Source: Candidatus Eisenbacteria bacterium (GTDB taxonomy: Bacteria; Orphanbacterota; Orphanbacteria; Orphanbacterales; Orphanbacteraceae). From it: a stretch of DNA of 64,000 nucleotides. The notes beneath the pieces were generated by a model. That model was not told the origin of the DNA and made no database searches. It saw nothing but the letters and a program-made list of their open reading frames with translations. Every line of letters begins with the position of its first letter. The first letter of the stretch is position 1. Location of the stretch: assembly GCA_016930695.1 (NCBI GenBank), contig JAFGGD010000012.1, positions 1-64,000 of the forward strand, read 5' to 3'. Positions 17,488 to 27,868 of this stretch are shown one piece after another. The position numbers and the translations under genes were made by a program.

Positions 17488-18901
<1,414 letters not shown>

Positions 18902-18958
18902 CGGAAGAAACCGCGGGGGGATCCGCCGGTTCGGCGTTCCCCGGGAGGCCGAGACACG

Positions 18959-19408
18959 ATGACGCCCAGGCGCTCTCCGGAGCGGCTCTGCTTCCTCCGC
19001 ATCGATCTGCGGGCGACCTTCGCCCGCCGCCGGTTCCTCCGTCTCGCGGCCGTGTTGATCGGCCTCTGGGTGGCGTACACCTTCCTCCTCTCGGAGCACA
19101 GCCTGATCCGGACGGTGCGGCTCAAGAGAGAGAACGGCCGGCTCCAGGCGGCGATCGAGCGGACCCGCGCCGAGACGGACAGCCTGCGCACCCTCTCGGA
19201 CCGGATCCGCGAAGATCCGGAGGCGATCGAGAGGATCGCCCGGGAGCAATTCCACCTGCAACGGGAAGGGGAGCGGACCTACGTCTTTCTCCCTCTCGAC
19301 GAGGCGGAGCGGGAGGGCATCCTCCGGGAGGCGGAGCGTTCCGAGGCCGATCACGCATCGGATCTCGAAGAGGAGGAAGGGGGAAAAGAAGTTGCCCCGA
19401 CCCCTTGA
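18959..19408 (+). CDS. ftsB: FtsB/DivIC-type septum formation initiator
   Basis: This 149-residue bitopic protein has one membrane helix (about 28-46, LRLAAVLIGLWVAYTFLL). A coiled coil follows (LKRENGRLQAAIERTRAETD) and ends in the family motif DPEAIERIAREQFHLQREGE. It acts with FtsL/FtsQ at the division septum. It follows eno by 57 bp with GGGAGG before the ATG. The C-terminal 35 residues form an acidic tail that is longer than in E. coli FtsB. Confidence 0.88.
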   Translation: MTPRRSPERLCFLRIDLRATFARRRFLRLAAVLIGLWVAYTFLLSEHSLIRTVRLKRENGRLQAAIERTRAETDSLRTLSDRIREDPEAIERIAREQFHLQREGERTYVFLPLDEAEREGILREAERSEADHASDLEEEEGGKEVAPTP

Positions 19409-19433
19409 CAGGATCCGGAGCGGGCGTTAACGT
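19405..19433 (+). promoter_or_regulatory. Candidate promoter of the initiator tRNA
   Basis: A perfect TTGACA (19405-19410) overlaps the ftsB stop. A 17-bp spacer and TAACGT (19428-19433) follow, 17 bp before the tRNA 5' end. Confidence 0.5.
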
Positions 19434-19450
19434 TACCCGGGTGTTCATGA

Positions 19451-19527
<77 letters not shown>

Positions 19528-19536
19528 TATAAGAGA

Positions 19537-19574
19537 AACGGCCGGGAGCGATTTTCCCGGCCGTTCTCTTTTTC
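19537..19574. terminator. Terminator after tRNA-fMet, possibly bidirectional
   Basis: A perfect 11-bp stem (19537-19547 AACGGCCGGGA with 19555-19565) with a seven-base loop is followed by CTCTTTTTCC. A-rich sequence on the other side (AAGAGAAA) lets it also end the symporter transcript, which finishes at 19595 on the minus strand. Confidence 0.85.
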
Positions 19575-19594
19575 CTCGTCCGCGCTCGGGATCG

Positions 19595-21433
19595 TCAGTC
19601 CCTCTCCCGCGCCGCGGGCCTCTCCCGATCCGCCGCCGCGAGCGTGAAATAAACCGCGCAGGAAACGAGAACCCCGACCACCGCCGGATCGATCTGTCCG
19701 AGTACGGCGGAGAGACGATCCGGAAAGAGGGACCACCACGCCCGCCCCTCGCCGGCCGTCAGCGTCCGGTAGCCGAGAGAAGAGAGAGTCGCCGCCGCCA
19801 TGGTGACGGTGATGTGCCGGGTCTGCCTCGCCGAACGCTTCTTGGAAAACACGCCGAGCGTCACCGGAAGGATCACCGCCGGCGCCCAAACGTGATAGGT
19901 GAAGAGCAGCAGGCCGATGATGTCGGACCAGAGCACCGCGATCAAGATCGCCACCGCGCCGAGTCCGAACGTACAAAGCCGGGCGGTACGGAGCATCCTC
20001 CCGTCCCCCCGGTCCTCCCAGCCGAGTTGGTGTTCGAAGAGGTCCTTCACGAAGATCGCCGTCGCCGAGTTGAGCGCCGAATCGGCCGAGGACATCACCG
20101 CCATGAGAAGCGCGCCGATCATGATTCCCGCCACTACCGGATTGTTCAGTTCCCGCACCACCATGGGGAGCGCCTGCTGCGGATCGATGTCGGGAAAGTG
20201 GATCCGCGCGTAGAGGGCGATGAAGAAAAGGACCGCCGGGAAGGTGAGGGCGAGGAAGAAGCCGACACCCGCGATGCCGATCTTCGTCTCCCGGATGGAT
20301 CGGCCCACGCAGTAACGCGTGGCGTAGCCGGGCGCGAAGGTCTCCCCCAGAAAGAAGGCGAGGAAGGTGGTGATCAGAAAGAGCAATCCCTTTCCCCCGT
20401 CGATGCGGAAGAAATCGGCCGGGATCGAGCGGTTCTTCGTCAACTCCGCCGGATAGGCGTCCTGGAGGAGCGAAAGATTCCGCCGGCGGAGGGCCGCCCC
20501 TTCCGTCTCCCCCCGGAGCGTTTCCAGGGACTGTTCGCCGAGCGCCACGCCGGCGAAACGCTTTTCGTCGTAGAGGCCGGGATCGTCCAAAACGCGGTTC
20601 AGACCATCTACGATGGTCCCCTCGATCGAGGGATCCCTTCCCCCCGAGACGTCGGCCGGCGGCTCCGCCACCGCCCTCTCCCGAAGATAGCGGGAAACGG
20701 GATCCGATCCCTCATTAATTTTATATGCTAATTTATCCGCGTCGACCAGGTCGATCGTCCCGAAGCGTGTGGGGACGAACCGCCCCGTCTCCGGATTACG
20801 GGAGCCGATGATGTCGGGAACGCAGAACGCGAGAGTAATCAGGAATCCGGCCATCAAAACCAGGAATTGGTAGAAGTCGGTGTGGATCACGGCGATCAGG
20901 CCGCCGGCCGTGCTGTAGATCACGACCATCGCGCCGCCGATCAGGATCGCCCAGACGGTCAGGTTCGCGGCGTCGATGAAATCGGGGAGGATGGAGGCGA
21001 GCACCGTCCCGAAGGCGGCCATCTGCGCCGCCACGATGAAGACCGAGAAAAGGAGAGAGAGAACCAGCATGAGGAATCGCGGCCCCTCGCCGTAGCGATG
21101 ACCGAAGAAACCGGCCACCGTGTAAAGCTCCGCCTCACGGAAACGGGGCGCCACGAAGAGACCGGAGAAGATGAAGTGGAAGTAGCCGCCGGTGGAGACC
21201 AGCAGCATCAGGATCCCCCACTCGTAGGTCTTGCCGATGGCGCCGATGGAGTACCCGCCGCCGATCACCGTGGCCCCCATGGTGCAGAAGAGGAAAAACC
21301 ACCCCACGTTTCTTCCGGCCACGAGAAAGTCGTCGGTGGAGCCGACCTTTCGCACCTTCGACACGCCTTTGATGAAGACGAAGAGCATGTAGGCGGCGAC
21401 GATGGCCCAGAGAATCAGATTGGATCGAGACAT
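19595..21433 (-). CDS. Sodium:solute symporter (SSS family)
   Basis: This 612-residue membrane transporter of the SSS family contains STDDFLVAGRNVGW, TMGATVIGGGYSIGAIGKTY, VIYSTAGGLIAVIHTDFYQF, ATRYCVGRSIRETK and SSADSALNSATAIFVKDLF, and about 13 helices are visible. Between the sixth and seventh helices lies a charged, mostly soluble insert (about residues 208-348) that is not usual in the family. It is likely to couple Na+ influx to uptake of an organic solute; the substrate is unknown. GGAGG precedes the ATG. It is divergent from the M20/racemase pair, which might process its substrate. Confidence 0.9.
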   Translation of the reverse strand: MSRSNLILWAIVAAYMLFVFIKGVSKVRKVGSTDDFLVAGRNVGWFFLFCTMGATVIGGGYSIGAIGKTYEWGILMLLVSTGGYFHFIFSGLFVAPRFREAELYTVAGFFGHRYGEGPRFLMLVLSLLFSVFIVAAQMAAFGTVLASILPDFIDAANLTVWAILIGGAMVVIYSTAGGLIAVIHTDFYQFLVLMAGFLITLAFCVPDIIGSRNPETGRFVPTRFGTIDLVDADKLAYKINEGSDPVSRYLRERAVAEPPADVSGGRDPSIEGTIVDGLNRVLDDPGLYDEKRFAGVALGEQSLETLRGETEGAALRRRNLSLLQDAYPAELTKNRSIPADFFRIDGGKGLLFLITTFLAFFLGETFAPGYATRYCVGRSIRETKIGIAGVGFFLALTFPAVLFFIALYARIHFPDIDPQQALPMVVRELNNPVVAGIMIGALLMAVMSSADSALNSATAIFVKDLFEHQLGWEDRGDGRMLRTARLCTFGLGAVAILIAVLWSDIIGLLLFTYHVWAPAVILPVTLGVFSKKRSARQTRHITVTMAAATLSSLGYRTLTAGEGRAWWSLFPDRLSAVLGQIDPAVVGVLVSCAVYFTLAAADRERPAARERD

Positions 21434-21624
21434 GATGCGCCTCCGGCGCGACGGGGAACGAAGAGTACGGAGGGAAACCGGCGGAAACGCGGACCCGGGA
21501 GTCGCGCGCGCGATTCAAAGCGAATCGATTGAACCGACTTCCGATCGGTGTTAGGTTAACAAGCGACGGGAGGGATTGCAAGGCGCGATCCCGCGATTCA
21601 TTCATGTAAACGATTTTATTCTAA

Positions 21625-22776
21625 ATGAATTCGGATTCTTCCATCGACGCGACCCCCCTTGTTCGTTTCCGGCGCGAACTGCACCGCTCGCCGGAGCTTT
21701 CGGGTTTCGAAGAGGAGACCGCCGGCCGGGTGGCCCGCTTCCTTCGCGAACACGGCGCCGGGGAAATCATCGAGGGATTGGGCGGCACGGGGCTCGCGGC
21801 GGTTCATCGCGGCGGCTCTCCGGGCCCGACGGTGTTGGCGCGGGCTGAATTGGACGCCCTGCCGATCGCGGAGCGGAGCGGCGCCCCGTACCGTTCCGCC
21901 GCCGAGGGGATCTCGCACGCCTGCGGGCACGACGGTCACGCCGCGATCCTGGCGGGGCTGTCGGAGCGTCTCTCCGCTCGGCCCATCGAACGGGGGAGGG
22001 CGGTCCTGCTCTTCCAGCCGGCTGAGGAGACCGGCGAAGGGGCGGCGCGCGTGCTGGCGGACCCGCGTTTCGCCCCGCTCCGGCCGGACCGGGTCTTCGC
22101 GCTCCACAATCTTCCCGGCTTTCCCCTGGGAAGCGTGATCGTGCGCGAGGGAGTCTTCGCCTCCGCTTCGGTCGGACTCATCGCCGGCTTCCGCGGCGCC
22201 ACGAGCCACGCCGCGGAGCCCGAGCGGGGCCGGAGCCCGGCGGCGGCCGCGGCGGACGCGATCCACGCCGTCGGCGCGCTCCCGCAGAACCGGACCGCCA
22301 TGTTCGAAGCCGCCAAGGCGACGGTGATCCACGCCAGGGTCGGAGAACGCGCGTTCGGCACGACACCGGGGGACGCGGAAGTGATGGCCACCCTCCGCGC
22401 CGGTTCCCCGGAGGCGATGGGGGCGATGACCCGGGCAGCCGAGGAGATCCTCCTCGGAATCGCCCGCGCCCACGGCCTGGACGCCGCGGTGAAATGGATC
22501 GAAGAGTTTCCGGTCACCGTGAATGACGCGGATTCGGCCCGGCTCGTCGCGGACGCGGCCGGCGACCTCGGCTTTCAATTGATTCGCCCGGAACACCCAT
22601 TCCCCTGGTCGGAGGATTTCGGGCGTTTCACCGAGGCGGCTCCCGGCGCGCTCTTCGGGATCGGCGCCGGGGAGAACGCGCCGGCGCTCCACAATCCCGA
22701 CTACGACTTCCCCGATCCGCTCGTCGGGCGGGGGGTTCTCCTATTCGAGGAGGTGATACGGCGTGCCCTCCGGTGA
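21625..22776 (+). CDS. M20D-family metallo-amidohydrolase
   Basis: This 383-residue enzyme of the M20 peptidase/N-acyl amino acid amidohydrolase family has metal and catalytic motifs HACGHDGHAAIL (Cys and His ligands), LFQPAEETGEGA, ALHNLPGFPLGS, SHAAEPERGRSP and the C-terminal LHNPDYDFPD. By family it removes an acyl or peptide group from an amino acid. The ATG at 21625 has no clear ribosome site and is preceded by AT-rich DNA, so a leaderless or weakly initiated message is possible. Its end overlaps the racemase gene by 14 nt, so the two are translationally coupled. Confidence 0.92.
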   Translation: MNSDSSIDATPLVRFRRELHRSPELSGFEEETAGRVARFLREHGAGEIIEGLGGTGLAAVHRGGSPGPTVLARAELDALPIAERSGAPYRSAAEGISHACGHDGHAAILAGLSERLSARPIERGRAVLLFQPAEETGEGAARVLADPRFAPLRPDRVFALHNLPGFPLGSVIVREGVFASASVGLIAGFRGATSHAAEPERGRSPAAAAADAIHAVGALPQNRTAMFEAAKATVIHARVGERAFGTTPGDAEVMATLRAGSPEAMGAMTRAAEEILLGIARAHGLDAAVKWIEEFPVTVNDADSARLVADAAGDLGFQLIRPEHPFPWSEDFGRFTEAAPGALFGIGAGENAPALHNPDYDFPDPLVGRGVLLFEEVIRRALR

Positions 22777-23986
22777 ACCCCCTCGCGACCGCATTCCCGC
22801 CGCGCCGCAGCCGGCGGCGGTCACCGCCCCCTGTCGCATCGAGATCAGCCGCTCCGCCCTCCGGGAGAACCTCGATTTTCTGCGCGGGCTCTACGGAGGG
22901 GATGTTCTCTTCTCGTCGGTGGTGAAGGGGAACGCTTACGGCCACGGCGCGAAGGTGATCGTCCCCTTGGCGGAGGATTGCGGCGTGAGGCACTTCTCCG
23001 TTTTCAGCGCCGACGAAGCGCTCGGCGTGGTCGACAACCGGACCGCCGGGAGCGACGTCCTCATCATGGGATACATCGACGACGCGGAGATCGCCTGGGC
23101 GGTGGAGAAGGAGATCGGCTTTTTCGTCTTCGATCAAGAGCGGCTCCGCGCCGCAGGGCGATTGGCCCGGCGGATCCGCAAACCGGCGCGGATCCACCTG
23201 GAACTGGAAACCGGTCTCCATCGCTCCGGCCTGGAGGGAGAGGAGTTGGATCGGGTTCTGGAGGAGATCACGCTCCATCCCGATCTCTACCGGGTGGAGG
23301 GGATATGCACTCATTTGGCCGGCGCGGAGAGCTCCGCCAACTACCACCGCATCCGGCGCCAGATCCGTCTCTTCGAGGAGGGGAGCGACGCCCTCGCCGC
23401 GAAGGGGCTCCGCCCCCGCTACCGCCACGCCGCCTGCTCCGCCGCATCGATCGTTTATCCCGAAACCGTTCTCGATCTCGTCCGCATCGGCATCGCCCAA
23501 TACGGCTTCTGGCCGAGCGAGGAGACCCGTATCCACTACCAGCTCGACCATGAATCCGCCGACAGCGAGTGGTTCGAGGATCCGCTCCGTCGGGTGATGC
23601 GCTGGTCGAGTCGCATCATGGGTGTGAAGCGGGTCCCGCCGGGCGGCTTCGTCGGCTACGGAACCACCTTCCTCGCCACCCGGTCCCTGCGGATCGCGTC
23701 GGTCCCGGTCGGCTACTACCACGGTTTTCCCCGGAATCTGAGCAACCTGGGCCACGTTCTCGTCCGCGGCAAGCGGGCGCCGGTAACGGGTCTGGTGAAC
23801 ATGAACATGATGATGGTGGACGTAACGGAATGCGGCGCCGTCCGGCGCGGCGACGAGGTGGTGATCGTGGGGCGGCAGAAGAAGGCGGAGATCTCCGTTC
23901 AGTCCTTCAGCGCGCTGACGCGTAACGTCAACTACGAGGTGCTGGTACGGATCCCCGCGGCGATTCCCCGGGTGTTGGTGGACTGA
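22763..23986 (+). CDS. alr: Alanine racemase-family PLP enzyme
   Basis: This 407-residue PLP enzyme has the fold-III racemase layout. The N-terminal barrel carries the PLP lysine in SSVVKGNAYGHG and LELETGLHRSGL. The C-terminal domain has the opposing tyrosine in GYGTTFLAT. The usual GYADG and CMD motifs are altered to GYYHGFPRNLSNLG and GLVNMNMMMVDV, so substrate range may differ from D-/L-alanine. The GTG at 22763 has GAGGAGGTG upstream and lies inside the end of the amidohydrolase gene. Making D-amino acids for peptidoglycan or for the adjacent poly-gamma-glutamate system are both possible. The symbol is assigned by family only. Confidence 0.82.
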   Translation: MPSGEPPRDRIPAAPQPAAVTAPCRIEISRSALRENLDFLRGLYGGDVLFSSVVKGNAYGHGAKVIVPLAEDCGVRHFSVFSADEALGVVDNRTAGSDVLIMGYIDDAEIAWAVEKEIGFFVFDQERLRAAGRLARRIRKPARIHLELETGLHRSGLEGEELDRVLEEITLHPDLYRVEGICTHLAGAESSANYHRIRRQIRLFEEGSDALAAKGLRPRYRHAACSAASIVYPETVLDLVRIGIAQYGFWPSEETRIHYQLDHESADSEWFEDPLRRVMRWSSRIMGVKRVPPGGFVGYGTTFLATRSLRIASVPVGYYHGFPRNLSNLGHVLVRGKRAPVTGLVNMNMMMVDVTECGAVRRGDEVVIVGRQKKAEISVQSFSALTRNVNYEVLVRIPAAIPRVLVD

Positions 23987-24011
23987 CCGTTTCCCCCGCC
24001 GGTCCCGCCCC

Positions 24012-24923
24012 CTATTCCCCGTTCGTCACCGCGCGCCGCGGGATCAGGATCCGGAGGGATGCGGCGTCGCCGGTGGTGCAGTCCAGGGCGATGGTCACCG
24101 AGTGTCTCCCGCCGGGCACGACGAACTCCACGTCCCGGCCGGTTCCGGGAGTGATCTCGGGAAGACCGGGATAGACCGAGGTGTGGCTCGCCCTACCCTT
24201 GAGAGGAAAACTTTTCAGAAGCTCTCCGTCGATGGAAACCTTGATCGCGTAACGCTGGGAATAGCCGCGCTCGACGCCGAAGTCCAAGCGGGTCCGCACC
24301 TTGAGGCGCACCGGCCCGTTCAGAAAGAGGGTGACCGGCACCTCCTTGGAAAAGCGATAGTAGACGGTCTCCGTGTCGCCGGTGTGGAGGCGGATCGCCT
24401 GCTCGTACGTCTCCGGAGCGTAGGAAACCCACGCCATCTTCCGCACCACCCCGTCCCCCTGGAGAAGGCGGATCGCCACGCGCCGGACCGGGTCGACGGG
24501 AGCGACGCGGAGTGTATGCGTCCCCGGCGGGATTCGGACGATCCGTTTCTCGGCGGTTCCCACCGGGCCGCCCCCCTCGAGACGCGCCCCCGAATCCACG
24601 GACCCCTCTTCGTCGAGGATGTGGAGCTCCACGCCGTCGATCTCGAGCCGGATCCCGTAGAGGACTGTTCCTTCCGGATCCTCGCCCCCCTCGAAGAGAC
24701 AGCGCGAGATCACACGGAAAGGCGATCCGCCGTGTATCTTGAATTCCAAAGGGTTATTTCGGGTGGCCATGTGGTAGAGGCTCCATTTCCCCCCGATACG
24801 CACGCGCGCCTGCGGCGGGTCGCCCGCCGGCCGGATCCGGCTCGAGGCGCCTTCCGCCGCGGACGCGGCGAGACAGAACAGCAGGACCGCGATCGCCGGG
24901 GTCCGTGCGAGTCGCGTTCTCAT
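24012..24923 (-). CDS. Unknown exported protein of the poly-gamma-glutamate operon
   Basis: This 303-residue protein has a clear signal peptide (AIAVLLFCLAASAAEG). I do not recognise a family. The mature part is rich in beta-strand patterns in two similar halves: a lectin- or sandwich-like pattern with EKRIVRIPPGTHTLRVAPVD and VPGGRHSVTIALDC, both of the form 'P-G-x-H-x-hydrophobic'. The ATG overlaps the pgsW stop (ATGA), which ties it to that operon as the fourth gene. It may anchor, bind or modify the polymer outside the membrane; that is inference from context only. Confidence 0.75.
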   Translation of the reverse strand: MRTRLARTPAIAVLLFCLAASAAEGASSRIRPAGDPPQARVRIGGKWSLYHMATRNNPLEFKIHGGSPFRVISRCLFEGGEDPEGTVLYGIRLEIDGVELHILDEEGSVDSGARLEGGGPVGTAEKRIVRIPPGTHTLRVAPVDPVRRVAIRLLQGDGVVRKMAWVSYAPETYEQAIRLHTGDTETVYYRFSKEVPVTLFLNGPVRLKVRTRLDFGVERGYSQRYAIKVSIDGELLKSFPLKGRASHTSVYPGLPEITPGTGRDVEFVVPGGRHSVTIALDCTTGDAASLRILIPRRAVTNGE

Positions 24924-26107
24924 CGGGTCTCCTCTCTGCCGGCGCCCCGGTCCGGTGGGGAGACCGGTGGGCGGGGCTCGGCGGTCGGGCTGCTCTCCAG
25001 GGCGAGCTTGGCCGCGCGCTGGCGGGATCGAAGCACGCCGAAGCAGAGCACGGCGAAGGTAAGGAACGCGGGAACGACGATCCGCAGATCGTACATCTCC
25101 TGGTGGTAGATCTCCCCCTCCCCTACCGAAGGAATCACGTCCGGGGCGATGGGGAAACCGTGTCTCTCCGCGATCGTTTCGATCCGAAGAATATGAACCA
25201 CGGGGATGCCTCGCCTCGCGAGAAGGTGAAGCGCCCCCCGTTGAGTCCAGTTATAGGCGGGGAGCGTCTTGTTCACCCCCGCCCGGATCAGCCGTCCGTT
25301 CATGCTGGTGCCGATGCTCGCCGAACTACCACCGATGTTCACGTAGGCGCGAATCCCCCGAGGCTCGGCGTTGTCGTCGAAGATCTCCACACGGCGCCGG
25401 ATCGCGTCGTCCAGCGTCGCTTCATCGATAGCGGGAACGCCGGCCCGTTCGATCGCCTCCCGCAGGAGATTCCTCCCTTTCGGCGAGAGACCGCGCCCCC
25501 GGTCGTTGCTCCCCCCCATCGACGCGGCCACGCTTCGTGTATGAAGCAGGCCCTGATCGTTGAGCAGGGCTTCCATGTCCAGCCAGGTGAACTCCGGATC
25601 GTTCGCCCCCCACATGCTGGCGCCGATGCTGGTGATGGGGATCGCCTTGATGGACATCTCCTCCGCCGCGGCGAGAACGGCGATATTGAGCGCCGGGAAG
25701 GAACCGGTCATTGCGATCGCCACCGGGTCGCCCGGCTCCAGTCCGCACTCGTGAAAGTACTCCACGAAAAGCGCGGCGTAGTTCGGATTCACCGACGTGA
25801 GCTTCGCCGACAGGATCCCCCGGTCCGTGGTGGTGAGACTGAACTCCTGGCCGATGAGCCCGCTCCCCTCCGGGTCGTTTTCGCGGTCGATCGCCCCGGG
25901 ACGCCCCATCCGATGCTGCCGGATCGCCTCGTAGCAGCGGATCGTCCGGGTCGCCGCGGCCATCTTCTCCAGAAGGTGCGGCTGGGGATGGAGTTTACGG
26001 GTCCTCTCGGCGGTCCCGTGCAGCACGAGGCCGAGAACGGCGAGGCCGACCAGAAAGAGGTCCGCCCTCTGCGACCAGGGCCGGGCGCTAGAAAACAGGC
26101 GTTTCAA
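24920..26107 (-). CDS. pgsW: Poly-gamma-glutamate system protein PgsW-like
   Basis: This ~395-residue protein has one membrane helix near each end (DLFLVGLAVLGLVL; VVPAFLTFAVLCFGVL). The central extracytoplasmic part carries the conserved TGSFPALNIAVLAAAEEM, TSIGASMWGANDPEFTWLDM and NIGGSSASIG blocks of the poly-gamma-glutamate system family. A TTG at 26107 is preferred because GGAGGTG lies six bases before it; the in-frame GTG at 26116 would abut that site. It overlaps pgsC and the following exported protein. The exact role is unknown, but its position implies polymer export or anchoring. Confidence 0.85.
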   Translation of the reverse strand: MKRLFSSARPWSQRADLFLVGLAVLGLVLHGTAERTRKLHPQPHLLEKMAAATRTIRCYEAIRQHRMGRPGAIDRENDPEGSGLIGQEFSLTTTDRGILSAKLTSVNPNYAALFVEYFHECGLEPGDPVAIAMTGSFPALNIAVLAAAEEMSIKAIPITSIGASMWGANDPEFTWLDMEALLNDQGLLHTRSVAASMGGSNDRGRGLSPKGRNLLREAIERAGVPAIDEATLDDAIRRRVEIFDDNAEPRGIRAYVNIGGSSASIGTSMNGRLIRAGVNKTLPAYNWTQRGALHLLARRGIPVVHILRIETIAERHGFPIAPDVIPSVGEGEIYHQEMYDLRIVVPAFLTFAVLCFGVLRSRQRAAKLALESSPTAEPRPPVSPPDRGAGREETR

Positions 26108-26552
26108 GGAGCGCACCTCCGTGGAAGATGATGAGGGCGAAACGGACCAGAACCGCCGCGACGATCATCGCCGCCAGCGTCCTCAGAATCCCCTGCCGGG
26201 TCATCCAGTAAGCGAGCAATCCGGGGATGATATAGCCGATCGAGGCGAGCGCGCCGCCGCTTTCGAGAAAGCCGATCTGCGGGATCCGGGTGGTCAGGGC
26301 GCCGAAGAGGAAGCCGAGGAGCACCGCGAAAACCAGGGTGCGCCGCCCATAAATCAGCAGAAACCGGCCGCCCAAACGGACGCACCCGTAGGTGGCGGTG
26401 GCGGCGATCACCGTGCCGAACAGGCGGAGCGGCGAGTCGAGAAAGAGGGCGATGTAGCCGGGAACCACGAAACCGCCGGCCGCGAATCCCACCGCTTCGA
26501 TGAAGAGCAGGCTCACCACGAGCCCGAGCCCGATCGCCTCAGCGATCAGCAT
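26088..26552 (-). CDS. pgsC: Poly-gamma-glutamate synthase membrane subunit PgsC/CapC
   Basis: This 154-residue, almost entirely hydrophobic protein with about five helices has family blocks FIEAVGFAAGGFVVPGYIAL, RLGGRFLLIYGRRTLVFAVL and GYIIPGLLAYWMTRQGI. Length and sequence match CapC/PgsC, the membrane partner of the PgsB ligase. The ATG at 26552 has AAAGGAG in front. It overlaps pgsB by 14 nt upstream and pgsW downstream, a compact operon. Confidence 0.93.
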   Translation of the reverse strand: MLIAEAIGLGLVVSLLFIEAVGFAAGGFVVPGYIALFLDSPLRLFGTVIAATATYGCVRLGGRFLLIYGRRTLVFAVLLGFLFGALTTRIPQIGFLESGGALASIGYIIPGLLAYWMTRQGILRTLAAMIVAAVLVRFALIIFHGGALLETPVF

Positions 26553-27720
26553 CCGCCTTCTCCTTTCCGGCGGCGTAGGCGAGGATCTCGTGCCCCACGC
26601 CGCCGATGTTGCCCACCCCGGCCACGCGCGCGCGCCGCCACCCGAGAGCCGCGATCCTGTCGAAAACCGCCTCAGGGCCGGCGCCCGTCAGGAGGATCAG
26701 CCGCTCCGCGGGAACCCGCCTCACGAACCGGCGCTCCACCCGATCCGAAAGTCCGCCGACAATCACGTACCGGTCGGCGATCAGATCGATCTCCACCGCT
26801 TCGGCGAACTGAAGGGAACGGTCCATACGGTCCGCGCGCAGGTTGAGGATCGCCACGACCCCCTCCCCCTCCTCCCCTCTCCGGTCGAGACCGAGCCGCT
26901 TCCAGATCGCCGTGGTCGACTCCAGGTCGTTCGCGGCGAAGATATTCAGGAATTCCATGTTAACGCCCCGGTGAACCAGATTCCAGCGCGTGCACGCCCC
27001 CGGGTCGGGCGTTACCCGGTGCATCCCCCGGATCGCCGTCTCGTCGTCCACGCCGAGCCGCCGGGTCACGGCGAGCACGGCGGCCACGTTCTCCGCGTGC
27101 TCCAGATACCGGAATCCGTCCATGGTCGCGGCGGACACCTCCTCGGGCCGAGCGACGGCGAACTCCGTACCCCGCCTCCGGGCGGTTCGCCGGAGGATGT
27201 CGGCGTGGCGTGGATCGCCGGCCACGGCGAAACCGCGCCGGGGGATCGTGGAGGAGATGGCCACCGCCGCGTCCGCCACCGTCGGTCCCATAACGTCCAG
27301 GTGATCCGCCCGAACGTTGGTGATGACGCCCACGGTGGAGCGGAGAATCTTCTTTTCGGTGATCCTCTGCAGGTCCGGCCGGATCGCCATGCACTCCATC
27401 ACGATCGCCCGCGCGCCGCCCCGGCGCGCCCGGTCGAGCACCCTCACCTGCTCGCAGATGTTCGGCGTGCCGAGCCGGATCACCGGTTCCTCGGTTCCAT
27501 CGGGGTGGATATAACGCGCCTTGCTTCCGGTCGTCTTCGCCGCCGTCCGGATCCCCGCCTCCCGGAGCGCCGCCGCGATCAAGCGGGTCACCGACGACTT
27601 TCCCCGGCTCCCGTTCACGTGGATCCGGATCGGGATCGCCCGGAGCGCCCTGTGCAGGCGGATCGCCTCGACGGTCCAATAGCCCACCACGAAGGCGAGC
27701 AGAATCACGAAAAGCGACAA
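26539..27720 (-). CDS. pgsB: Poly-gamma-glutamate synthase ligase PgsB/CapB
   Basis: This 393-residue Mur-ligase-like ATP-dependent amide ligase adds glutamate to poly-gamma-glutamate. An N-terminal membrane helix (LFVILLAFVVGYW) precedes the ATP loop HVNGSRGKSSVTR (Lys41). The characteristic blocks TTGSKARYIHPDGTEEPV, RLGTPNICEQ, VMECMAIRPDLQ, TNVRADHLDVMG and NIFAANDLEST follow. The TTG at 27720 is chosen: GGAGG lies nine bases upstream and the helix starts there, whereas the longer frame is Arg-rich junk. It is first in the operon pgsB-pgsC-pgsW-unknown. No capA/pgsA homologue is in the window. Confidence 0.94.
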   Translation of the reverse strand: MSLFVILLAFVVGYWTVEAIRLHRALRAIPIRIHVNGSRGKSSVTRLIAAALREAGIRTAAKTTGSKARYIHPDGTEEPVIRLGTPNICEQVRVLDRARRGGARAIVMECMAIRPDLQRITEKKILRSTVGVITNVRADHLDVMGPTVADAAVAISSTIPRRGFAVAGDPRHADILRRTARRRGTEFAVARPEEVSAATMDGFRYLEHAENVAAVLAVTRRLGVDDETAIRGMHRVTPDPGACTRWNLVHRGVNMEFLNIFAANDLESTTAIWKRLGLDRRGEEGEGVVAILNLRADRMDRSLQFAEAVEIDLIADRYVIVGGLSDRVERRFVRRVPAERLILLTGAGPEAVFDRIAALGWRRARVAGVGNIGGVGHEILAYAAGKEKADADR

Positions 27721-27868
27721 GTCACGATCCCTCCCCGCCGCTCGCGGCGCCGGCGGCCGGGTTCCGATCCACCGCTGGCCTTTTCCGCGGCGGCTCGGGT
27801 ATACTGGCGATGATCTCCTCCGGAGCTCCCCCGGTGCAAGGATTGTACTCGAAAGGAGCGGCACTTTG

